A stretch of 5,449 bases of DNA from a bacterium (GTDB lineage Bacteria; Krumholzibacteriota; Krumholzibacteria; LZORAL124-64-63), in NCBI GenBank assembly GCA_016873405.1, contig VGXH01000167.1:1-5449 (forward strand). Direction: 5' to 3'. A program made the position numbers and the translations under genes. Below the pieces are notes generated by a model. That model was not told the DNA's origin. It worked only from the letters and a program-made list of their open reading frames with translations, and made no database searches. Shown here one piece after another: positions 1 through 5,449 of this stretch (the first letter of the stretch is position 1; each line of letters begins with the position of its first letter).

Positions 1-1
1 G

Positions 2-1072
2 GGCCGTTGTCTGGAACTGCGGGACGGTCGCGCCTTTGCGGCGCCGCTGCGGCCGCCGTCGCCGGCGTCCGTGTCGCGCGCGCGGGCCTCGACCCCGTCG
101 CCCGCTGCCGCGCCGGCGCTGGCGGCCAGGGACATCGTCGTGCGCCATCCGGGCCGCGCGGCGCCCGCGGTCGCGGGCGTCGACCTCGAGCTGTGGCCCG
201 GCCGCGCGACCGGGCTGGTCGGCGAGTCGGGCGCCGGCAAGTCGAGCCTGGCGCGGGTGCTGGCCGGGCACCTGCGTCCGACGGCGGGCGTCGTCGACCT
301 CGACGGCCGGCCGCGTGACCCGCGTTTCCGCGGCGCGGCGGGACGGGCCGGGCGCCGCCGCGTGCAGATGCTCTTCCAGGACGCCGGCGCCTCGCTCGAC
401 CCGCGCCAGCGCGTCGGCGACGCCCTGCGCGAAGCAGCTGGCCGGGGCGCCGTCGATCCCGAACGGCTCCTGGCCGAGGTCGGGCTGGAGGCGGACCTGG
501 CGTCGCGCTACCCGCACGCGCTCTCGGGCGGCCAACGCCAGCGCGTCGCCCTGGCGCGCTGCCTGGCGACCGATCCGGCGGTGCTCGTGGCCGACGAACC
601 CACCAGCGCGCTGGATGCCGCGGCGGGGGCGAAGGTGCTGGAACTGCTGGGAGCGGTCATGGCCGCCCGCCGGCTGGCGGTCCTGATGGTCACGCACGAC
701 CTGGACGCGGCCCTGGCCTTCTGCGACGAACTGGCCGTGCTGCACGGGGGCGTCCTGATCGAACGCGCGCCGTCCGGCCGGGCCACCGCCTGGCGCCATC
801 CCCACGTCCAGCGCCTGCTCGCGTGCCGCCCGTCCGTCCTGGCGAGGACCGCGACCGGCGCCGGCGGCGCGCCCCCGACGGCGGGCGCCGGCGCCCGCGA
901 CGTCGCGACCCCGCCTGCAGGGCAGGGCTGCCCGGCGGCGCCCGGCTGTCCGCTGCGGAAGGACTCCTGCCTCAAGGAGTTGCCGCCCCTGCGGGAGGTG
1001 GCGCCGGGGCATCGGCTGCGGTGTCCGCCGGCGGCCGAACTGCCGCCGCCACAATTTATTGACACGTTATAG
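2..1072 (+). CDS. Oligopeptide/dipeptide ABC transporter ATP-binding protein, 3' part (probable double-ATPase fusion)
   Basis: This is the cytoplasmic ATPase that would power a peptide-type (Dpp/Opp) ABC importer. Numbering from the GTG at 71, I see the Walker A GESGAGKS (51-58), the Q-loop FQD (102-104), the signature LSGGQRQR (151-158), Walker B VLVADEP (171-177), the D-loop SALD (179-182) and the switch His of THD (208-210). All catalytic motifs are intact. The C-terminal tail has four cysteines (C287, C293, C300, C318) spaced CX5CX6CX17C, followed by PPLREVAPGH, as in the oligopeptide-transporter C-terminal domain. The frame is open to the left edge and reads GRCLELRDGRAF, which resembles the closing strand of an ATPase domain (compare CDELAVLHGGVLIER at 218-232). 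The GTG at 71 has no Shine-Dalgarno. The gene therefore probably starts outside the window and encodes two fused ATPase domains, as in YejF or GsiA. The region from about 255 to 285 is an Ala/Gly/Pro-rich linker. The transported substrate is unknown. Confidence 0.93.
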   Translation, partial: GRCLELRDGRAFAAPLRPPSPASVSRARASTPSPAAAPALAARDIVVRHPGRAAPAVAGVDLELWPGRATGLVGESGAGKSSLARVLAGHLRPTAGVVDLDGRPRDPRFRGAAGRAGRRRVQMLFQDAGASLDPRQRVGDALREAAGRGAVDPERLLAEVGLEADLASRYPHALSGGQRQRVALARCLATDPAVLVADEPTSALDAAAGAKVLELLGAVMAARRLAVLMVTHDLDAALAFCDELAVLHGGVLIERAPSGRATAWRHPHVQRLLACRPSVLARTATGAGGAPPTAGAGARDVATPPAGQGCPAAPGCPLRKDSCLKELPPLREVAPGHRLRCPPAAELPPPQFIDTL

Positions 1073-1087
1073 GCCAATCTCTATATT
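1059..1087 (+). promoter_or_regulatory. Sigma70-like promoter for the receptor unit
   Basis: The -35 box TTGACA (1059-1064) matches the consensus perfectly. The -10 box TATATT (1082-1087) differs at one base. The spacer is exactly 17 bases. An AT-rich patch (ACAATTTATT, 1051-1060) precedes and overlaps the -35 and could act as a weak UP element. This is a rare AT-rich island in GC-rich DNA. The -35 lies inside the last codons of the ABC gene and the spacer spans its TAG stop (1070-1072). Transcription would start near 1093-1096. Confidence 0.75.
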
Positions 1088-1167
1088 CAGCCACCAGTTG
1101 CGGTACGGCGCCCTGACCCCGCGTCTCCAGAGCGCCCAAGTGCCCCAAGGACCGGCGGAAACGCCCA

Positions 1168-1258
1168 GAATCAGCAGGCACCCCACCCTGCCCGGCCAAG
1201 GTCCAGTGCAACACAGAGTCCTGTTCGCAGGTTCCGAGCGGAACCCCGAATCAGCCGG
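1168..1258 (+). repeat. Short imperfect direct repeat in the leader
   Basis: GAATCAGCAGG (1168-1178) recurs as GAATCAGCCGG (1248-1258), exactly 80 bases later with one mismatch. Both copies follow a C-rich run. The pair could be two operator half-sites or chance; it is too short to decide. Confidence 0.3.
1230..1245 (+). other. Leader hairpin
   Basis: GGTTCC (1230-1235) and GGAACC (1240-1245) form a perfect 6-bp stem with the tetraloop GAGC. No T-run follows, so it is not an intrinsic terminator. It ends 25 bases before the receptor's ribosome binding site and could affect mRNA stability or access to that site. Confidence 0.45.
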
Positions 1259-1270
1259 ATATGTCCCCAC

Positions 1271-1279
1271 GGAAAGGAG
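1271..1279 (+). promoter_or_regulatory. Ribosome binding site that fixes the receptor start
   Basis: GGAAAGGAG ends 7 bases before the ATG at 1287. This strong Shine-Dalgarno, together with the signal peptide that begins at that ATG, identifies the true start. The frame is open further upstream to a TTG at 1059, but that codon lies within the -35 box and would bury the signal peptide. Confidence 0.85.
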
Positions 1280-1286
1280 CCGCCGT

Positions 1287-4280
1287 ATGCTCCGGCGTCA
1301 CCGGACCCACCGGGTATTGCCTCTTCTGGTCCTGTTGCTGGTCTCGGTGGCGGCCGCCGGAGACGCGCTCGCGCAAGTCGGCACCATCAAGGGCATCGTC
1401 AAGGACAAGGAATCCGGCGAGCTCCTCGACTACGCCAACGTGCTGCTGGCGGGCTCCACGCGCGGCACGATGTCGCTGGGCGGCGGCGTCTTCTACTTCA
1501 ACGGCCTGGCGCCGGGCACCTACACCGTCAAGGTGCTCTATCTCGGCTACGCGCCGATGGACAAGACCGTCACGGTGACCGCCGGCGGCACCGCGAACGT
1601 CTCGTTCGAACTGGAGACCGTCATCGTCGAGACGCTCCAGGCTTTCGACGTCACCGGCGAAGAGTACATGGTCGAGATCAAGAGCGCCGTGACCGAGCAC
1701 ACCGTCTCGGGCGAGACCTTCGAGAAGTACGCCATCGACTCGGTCGAGGACGCGCTGTCCAAGCAGGCGGGCGTGGTCTATCGCGCCGGCGAGCTCTACG
1801 TGCGCGGCGGCCGCTCGGGCGAGGTCTCGATGCAGATCGACGGCGTGGCCGTGGACAATCCTCTGGGCACGGGCGCCCTGGAGGTGTCGTCGCTGGCCGT
1901 CGACAACATGGCGATGGTGACCGGCGGCCTGGACGCCAAGTACGGCAACGCGCTGTCGGGCGTCGTGAACATCTCGACGAAGGAAGGCGGCGAGAAGTTC
2001 GGCGGCGGCGTGCGCTTCCTGACCGACGACTTCGGGCGCCAGGACAAGACCTACACCAACTACGACCGGCTCGAGTACGGCTTCGGCGGGCCGTCGCCGC
2101 TGAAGGGCGTGACCTACTACCTGGCCGGCGACCTGCAGTTCACCGACACCGAGAACACCTCGGTGGCCGACCGCCCCGAGTACAAGCTGAAGCTGGGCGA
2201 CACGACGCTGTTCAAGTTCCGCAAGCGCCAGTTCAACCAGGCGAAGGGGTCCACGAAATTGGCCTGGACCCTGGACGAGAACAAGAAGGTCACGGCCGAA
2301 TACTCCTATACGACGACCCTCGGCAGCGGCTACGCGCCCAACTGGAGCGTCAAGGGCTATGCACGCCGGGTCATCTACATGCCGGAGGTGGTCTACCGGG
2401 ATGTGGTGGCCAACTGGCAGGCCACCGGCCGCGCCATTCCCGTCTACTACGGCCCGTGGTACGAGAACATGCTGTCGCTCGCGCGCACGGTCGTGGTCGC
2501 GGACATCCGCAACAACAGCGAACAGCTGATGTCCCTGCCCGTGCTCGAGGTGCGGAGCGCGACCGACAATCTGCGCTATACGGTCGTGGCGCACGCGCAG
2601 TTCGACGGCTTCCGTTACCCCTACGGTTCGTTTTCCACGGTCGCCGAGGACAGCTCGTACACCGCCTTCAACGCCGCCAACCAGCTGACGCAGAACCGCG
2701 CCATCGGCCAGGTGGCCAAGGTCGTGTGGCGACAGAATCTCGACGAGAGCACGTTCTACGTCGTGCGCCTGGGTCTGGTGACGTTCGACAACCGCACGGA
2801 CGTCAACGGCAAGGATCCGTGGGAGTACAATCACGGCGGCATCTGGTCGCCCGGCCTGTTCCTCGGCCAGAGCCGCCTCTACCTGGGCGGCACCGCGTAC
2901 TACTCCGACCCGCTCAGCGCGTACTATGTGACGAACTCCGACGTCGCCTTCTACGCCGAGGAATACAGCCGCACCTACAGCCTGGGCGGCGAGATGGTCA
3001 GCAGCCGGTGGGAGGGCCACCTGGTCGAGCTGGGCCTGGGCGTGCGCTACAACGACCTCGAACGCTATGCGCTGAATGCGCCGGCCATCATGCGCCAGAA
3101 CGTCGCCGGCCAATGGTCGCTGGGCGCCAACCGGAACGTCTTCCACACCTACAACCCCGAGGCCTACTGGTATCTGCAGGACCGCTGGGAATACGAGGGC
3201 ATGGTCGTCAACTACGGCCTGCGCTACGACATGTTCTCGCCGGGCTCGGCGGCGGCCATCGAACTGCTGAACGAGGACGTCAACGCGAACGTCATCAAGT
3301 ACAAGACGGCCTTCCAGCCGCGCCTGGGCTTCGCCTTCCCGATCACCGAGCGCGACGGCTTCCACTTCCACTACGGCCGGTTCGTGCAATTCCCGGACCG
3401 CCAGTACCTGTTCGCCAGCCAGGATCCCGTCGGCAATGCGGGGACGCTCGGCAACCCGAACCTCGAGCCGATGACCACGGTGCAGTACTCGTCCGGCATC
3501 AAGCACCAGTTCAACGACTTCATCGCCGGCCAGTTCTCGCTCTACAGCAAGGACATGTACGACCTGATCTCCGCCACCCAGGTGACGGACGAGACCACCG
3601 GCCAGACCCTGGCGCGCTACATCAACCGGGCCTATGCCTCGTCGCGCGGCATCGAGTTCTCGCTGGAGAAGCGCTACAGCCAAAACTACGAGTTCGACAT
3701 CAGCTACACCTACTCCTTCGCCGACGGCGTGGCCTCGGACACCGAGTTCGGCTCGAATCCCGACGGCCTGCAGTACCTGCCGAACCAGGAACTGCCGCTG
3801 GACTGGGACCAGCGGCACACGCTCAACGTGAAATTCCTCCTGGCGGACCCCGGCGTCTGGTCGTCGTCGTTCTCGTTCAGCTACGCCAGCGGCGTGCCCT
3901 GGACGCCGTTCGACCGCTTCTCGAAGCGGCAGGACCCCATGCTGGAGAACAGCGAGCGGCTGCCGTCCACCTACTCGCTGGATATCCAGCTCGAGCGCAA
4001 CGTCAACGTGTACGGCAAGCGGCTGTCGCTGCAGCTGCAGGCGTTCAACCTGCTCGACCAGGACGTGGTCCTGGCGTACGGCGGCGCCGGCATCGCCCCG
4101 GGCATGATCAACGGCGCGGCCAGCCTGGGCGTCGGGCACCTGACCGAGACCGGCAAGTTCGGCGCGGCGCTGCTGCAGGACGCCGATGGTGACGGCGTCG
4201 ACGAGTACATCCCGATCGTGGACCCGCGGACCTTCGGCGGTCACCGGCTGTTCCGACTGGCGATCGGCTACTATTTCTAG
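1287..4280 (+). CDS. TonB-dependent outer-membrane receptor with N-terminal carboxypeptidase-regulatory-like domain
   Basis: This 997-residue protein is predicted to be a 22-strand outer-membrane barrel that takes up a ligand using TonB/ExbBD energy. A signal peptide covers residues 1-29: an Arg/His-rich start, a Leu/Val core and cleavage after ALA. Residues about 32-110 form a carboxypeptidase-regulatory-like beta-sandwich (GTIKGIVKD, then LAPGTYTVKV). The plug domain spans about 135-232, with ELYVRGGRSGE (169-179), IDGVAVDNP (184-192) and YGNALSGVVNISTK (219-232). Barrel signatures include LGNPNLEP (721-728) and DWDQRHTL (839-846). The chain ends in LAIGYYF, the terminal aromatic expected for BAM-dependent insertion. 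It contains no cysteine. A long aromatic-rich stretch around 364-470 probably forms surface loops. An Asp-rich loop, DADGDGVDE, lies at 965-973 before the last strand. The gene is the first of its own unit and precedes a secreted-protein gene by 51 bases. The ligand is unknown: no SusD gene follows within the window, so a glycan role is not supported. Confidence 0.95.
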   Translation: MLRRHRTHRVLPLLVLLLVSVAAAGDALAQVGTIKGIVKDKESGELLDYANVLLAGSTRGTMSLGGGVFYFNGLAPGTYTVKVLYLGYAPMDKTVTVTAGGTANVSFELETVIVETLQAFDVTGEEYMVEIKSAVTEHTVSGETFEKYAIDSVEDALSKQAGVVYRAGELYVRGGRSGEVSMQIDGVAVDNPLGTGALEVSSLAVDNMAMVTGGLDAKYGNALSGVVNISTKEGGEKFGGGVRFLTDDFGRQDKTYTNYDRLEYGFGGPSPLKGVTYYLAGDLQFTDTENTSVADRPEYKLKLGDTTLFKFRKRQFNQAKGSTKLAWTLDENKKVTAEYSYTTTLGSGYAPNWSVKGYARRVIYMPEVVYRDVVANWQATGRAIPVYYGPWYENMLSLARTVVVADIRNNSEQLMSLPVLEVRSATDNLRYTVVAHAQFDGFRYPYGSFSTVAEDSSYTAFNAANQLTQNRAIGQVAKVVWRQNLDESTFYVVRLGLVTFDNRTDVNGKDPWEYNHGGIWSPGLFLGQSRLYLGGTAYYSDPLSAYYVTNSDVAFYAEEYSRTYSLGGEMVSSRWEGHLVELGLGVRYNDLERYALNAPAIMRQNVAGQWSLGANRNVFHTYNPEAYWYLQDRWEYEGMVVNYGLRYDMFSPGSAAAIELLNEDVNANVIKYKTAFQPRLGFAFPITERDGFHFHYGRFVQFPDRQYLFASQDPVGNAGTLGNPNLEPMTTVQYSSGIKHQFNDFIAGQFSLYSKDMYDLISATQVTDETTGQTLARYINRAYASSRGIEFSLEKRYSQNYEFDISYTYSFADGVASDTEFGSNPDGLQYLPNQELPLDWDQRHTLNVKFLLADPGVWSSSFSFSYASGVPWTPFDRFSKRQDPMLENSERLPSTYSLDIQLERNVNVYGKRLSLQLQAFNLLDQDVVLAYGGAGIAPGMINGAASLGVGHLTETGKFGAALLQDADGDGVDEYIPIVDPRTFGGHRLFRLAIGYYF
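4179..4208 (+). other. Calcium-type Asp loop in the receptor
   Basis: This encodes D965-A-D-G-D-G-V-D-E-Y974, a DxDxDGxDE pattern like thrombospondin type-3 or EF-hand-like calcium loops. It lies about 25 residues before the C-terminus, where the last extracellular loop of the barrel is expected. Calcium binding is inferred from the residue pattern only. Confidence 0.5.
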
Positions 4281-4296
4281 ACCAGGGGCAGACCGC

Positions 4297-4315
4297 GCCG
4301 CGGCCGGGCCGCGGC
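4297..4315 (+). other. GC-only intercistronic hairpin
   Basis: GCCGCGGC (4297-4304) and GCCGCGGC (4308-4315) are perfect inverted repeats separated by CGG, giving an 8-bp all-GC stem. The next bases are CTCGGAAAGG, with no T-run, so this is not a classical intrinsic terminator. It starts 17 bases after the receptor stop and ends next to the downstream ribosome binding site. It could block 3' decay of the receptor message, lower translation of the next gene, or cause partial termination. Confidence 0.65.
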
Positions 4316-4318
4316 CTC

Positions 4319-4329
4319 GGAAAGGAAGG
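4319..4329 (+). promoter_or_regulatory. Ribosome binding site of the secreted-protein gene
   Basis: GGAAAGGAAGG ends 2 bases before the ATG at 4332. The AGGA core (4323-4326) is 5 bases away. It resembles the receptor's site (GGAAAGGAG). It supports the ATG at 4332, the only in-frame ATG ahead of the signal-peptide core. Confidence 0.8.
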
Positions 4330-4331
4330 CA

Positions 4332-5449
4332 ATGATCGCGACCAATGAATGCCCGCGTGGACGCCTCCGGACGACGGCGGTGACGCCGGTCGCCTGGCTC
4401 CTGCTGGTCTGCAGCCTGGCGGCCCCGGCGCTGGCCTTCCAGGACGCCCCGAATCCCGTGGTCGACAGCGGTTACAATCCGAACGGCGTTTTCGTGCTGG
4501 ACGGTTCCTACGTGATGAACGTCGGCGAGGTCCAGATCAACATCACCAACTGGGGCCTGATCGGCTCCACCTATTCGCTGACCCGCCCGTGGTCGGACGC
4601 GCCGTCCTGCCAGTGGCCGGCGGGTTCGGGCAACGAGTACCTCTGGGGCGCCGGGCTGTGGGTCGGCGGCGTGGTGCTGGGCGAGCGACTCGTGTCCTCG
4701 GGCGGCTGGGGTTCGGAGATCTACCCCCTCGACGAGGTGGAACACACCATCTACGAGGCCGTCGGCGGGCGCCTGATTCGTCCCGCCGGCAACACCGATG
4801 CGAGCGGCAGGCGCGTGCCGAGTCCCGGCCCCGACGACGACGGGGACGACCTGGTCGACGAGGAGATCCTCAACGGCTTCGACGACGACGAAGACGGCGA
4901 GATCGACGAGGACTTCGGGCAGATCGGCAACCAGATGATGGTGCTGACCAACTACGACAACACGCGGCGCGCGCGGGAAGCCTTCGCGGACCACACGCCG
5001 ATGAACCTGGAGATCGTGCAGTCGTCGTTCCAGTGGGAGAACGATCTGGTCGACGACTTCGTCGGCTTCGACTACAGGATCAAGAACATCGGCGTCACCG
5101 CCGTGGAGAAGGTGTACATCGGTTTCTTCGCCGACAGCGACATCGGTCCGCGTGGCCTGAGCGGCGCTGCCGACGACGACATGGCCGGCTGCTGGCCCGA
5201 GGCTCCCGGTGCGATCGGACTCGTTCGCGGTTCGGACGGCGCCTGGGCGCCGGTGCAGGTCGGCTACATGTACGACGCCTCGGAGTCCCAGTTGCTGGAC
5301 GGCTATTTCGGGATCGTGTTCCTGGGGCACGACGTCGATCCGACGGGCCTGCGCGCGCCGCCCAACGTCGGCCTGCGGACGTTCCAGGCCTTCCAGGGCA
5401 ACGCCAGCTTCGAGCAGGGCGGCGACCCGTCGAACGACGACGAGGCGTA
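4332..5449 (+). CDS. Secreted acidic protein with tandem Asp-rich calcium-type loops, 5' part
   Basis: The first 372 residues are present. The gene has no stop in the window and runs off the right edge; the last two bases, TA, would begin a Tyr or a stop codon. A signal peptide covers residues 1-35: Arg-rich start, hydrophobic core WLLLVCSLAAP and cleavage after ALA. The mature part has NEYLWGAGLWVGG (101-113), then two Asp-rich loops (168-178 and 184-194) of the DxDxD(G)xxDE type. At 241-272 there is a predicted beta-rich segment, DDFVGFDYRIKN then VYIGFFADSDIG, like the Ig-like modules of large surface proteins. From memory, similar proteins occur in FCB-related lineages, often long and sometimes ending in a type IX secretion sorting domain. 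The end that would show this is missing here. No enzyme motif is visible. Its place 51 bases after the receptor, with no promoter seen in the gap, suggests cotranscription and a linked surface role. I do not recognise a named family. Confidence 0.85.
   Translation, partial: MIATNECPRGRLRTTAVTPVAWLLLVCSLAAPALAFQDAPNPVVDSGYNPNGVFVLDGSYVMNVGEVQINITNWGLIGSTYSLTRPWSDAPSCQWPAGSGNEYLWGAGLWVGGVVLGERLVSSGGWGSEIYPLDEVEHTIYEAVGGRLIRPAGNTDASGRRVPSPGPDDDGDDLVDEEILNGFDDDEDGEIDEDFGQIGNQMMVLTNYDNTRRAREAFADHTPMNLEIVQSSFQWENDLVDDFVGFDYRIKNIGVTAVEKVYIGFFADSDIGPRGLSGAADDDMAGCWPEAPGAIGLVRGSDGAWAPVQVGYMYDASESQLLDGYFGIVFLGHDVDPTGLRAPPNVGLRTFQAFQGNASFEQGGDPSNDDEA
4833..4913 (+). repeat. Tandem 16-residue Asp-rich repeat inside the secreted protein
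   Basis: Two units start 48 bases apart. The first is DDDGDDLVDEE (168-178) and the second is DDDEDGEIDED (184-194). Asp at positions 1, 3, 5 and 9 and Glu at 10 are shared, as in thrombospondin type-3-like calcium sites. The second unit is the better match (DxDxDGxIDED); the first lacks the central Gly and has Asp instead. This looks like an internal duplication. Confidence 0.65.

Larger units (their letters stand above)
1094..1286 (+). promoter_or_regulatory. Long 5' leader of the receptor mRNA
   Basis: If the promoter at 1059-1087 is used, the receptor mRNA has an untranslated leader of about 190 nt. It contains a perfect 6-bp hairpin (1230-1245), a weaker one (GCAGG 1174-1178 with CCTGC 1187-1191), and a possible outer pairing of GGACC (1149-1153) with GGTCC (1199-1203). 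I recognise no known riboswitch in it. The leader is also open in the receptor frame, but nothing supports translating it. Confidence 0.45.

Noticed and set aside
508..1077. A 189-residue minus-strand gene opposite the ABC gene
   Set aside because: It is Ala/Arg/Ser-rich, has no recognisable domain and fully overlaps a gene with intact ATPase motifs.
1230..1245. An intrinsic terminator for the ABC gene
   Set aside because: The hairpin is short, has no T-run, and lies downstream of the receptor promoter.
1059..1286. An upstream extension of the receptor from a TTG at 1059
   Set aside because: The codon lies inside the -35 box and upstream of the predicted transcript start. The extension would hide the signal peptide, and a strong ribosome binding site precedes the ATG at 1287.
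1094..1286. A cobalamin riboswitch upstream of a BtuB-like receptor
   Set aside because: I find no B12 box or expected core. The only resemblance is GTTGCGG near 1097, whose complement recalls a short riboswitch segment on the wrong strand.
2456..4192. A 578-residue + strand frame inside the receptor
   Set aside because: It is an Arg/Pro/Gly-rich shadow in another frame, typical of GC-rich coding DNA, with no motif or ribosome binding site.
1287..4280. A SusC-type glycan receptor
   Set aside because: The N-terminal domain fits, but no SusD-like lipoprotein follows and no glycan-utilisation gene is visible, so only a general TonB-dependent receptor call is supported.
1251..5330. A 1359-residue open frame on the minus strand across the receptor and the secreted-protein gene
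   Set aside because: It mirrors the sense codons in register, has low-complexity Val/Arg/His-rich content with no domain, and overlaps two well-supported genes. Codon bias explains it.

Overview
The window is high-GC bacterial DNA with three genes, all on the + strand: the 3' part of a peptide-type ABC transporter ATPase (2-1072), a complete TonB-dependent outer-membrane receptor (1287-4280), and the 5' part of a secreted acidic protein (4332-5449, running off the right edge). Almost everything is coding. The non-coding stretches are a 214-base gap (1073-1286) and a 51-base gap (4281-4331).

The organism is Gram-negative, because it has a TonB receptor with a signal peptide and a C-terminal aromatic barrel end. 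The receptor's N-terminal carboxypeptidase-regulatory-like domain and the Asp-rich secreted neighbour resemble proteins of the FCB group. The high GC and the sigma70-like TTGACA/TATATT promoter argue against typical Bacteroidota. A deep-branching lineage such as Krumholzibacteriota, Eisenbacteria, Gemmatimonadota or similar fits better. This placement is inference, not proof.

Left region: the ABC protein has one full nucleotide-binding domain and the Cys-rich oligopeptide/dipeptide C-terminal tail. Its frame is open to the left edge, where it encodes what looks like the last strand of a preceding ATPase domain, so the whole protein is probably a two-ATPase fusion. Its last codons overlap a near-consensus promoter (-35 at 1059-1064, -10 at 1082-1087, 17-base spacer). 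This appears to start a new transcription unit with a leader of about 190 nt.

Right region: that unit encodes the receptor and, 51 bases later, the secreted protein. A perfect GC-only hairpin lies in the gap just before the second ribosome binding site. Both proteins are exported and both carry Asp-rich calcium-type loops. They may therefore act together at the cell surface, with the receptor as outer-membrane channel and the second protein exported, perhaps surface-attached. The substrate cannot be read from the sequence. I found no CRISPR array, tRNA, rRNA, insertion sequence or phage feature, and no clearly novel system. The most interesting material is the receptor/secreted-protein pair and its expression signals.
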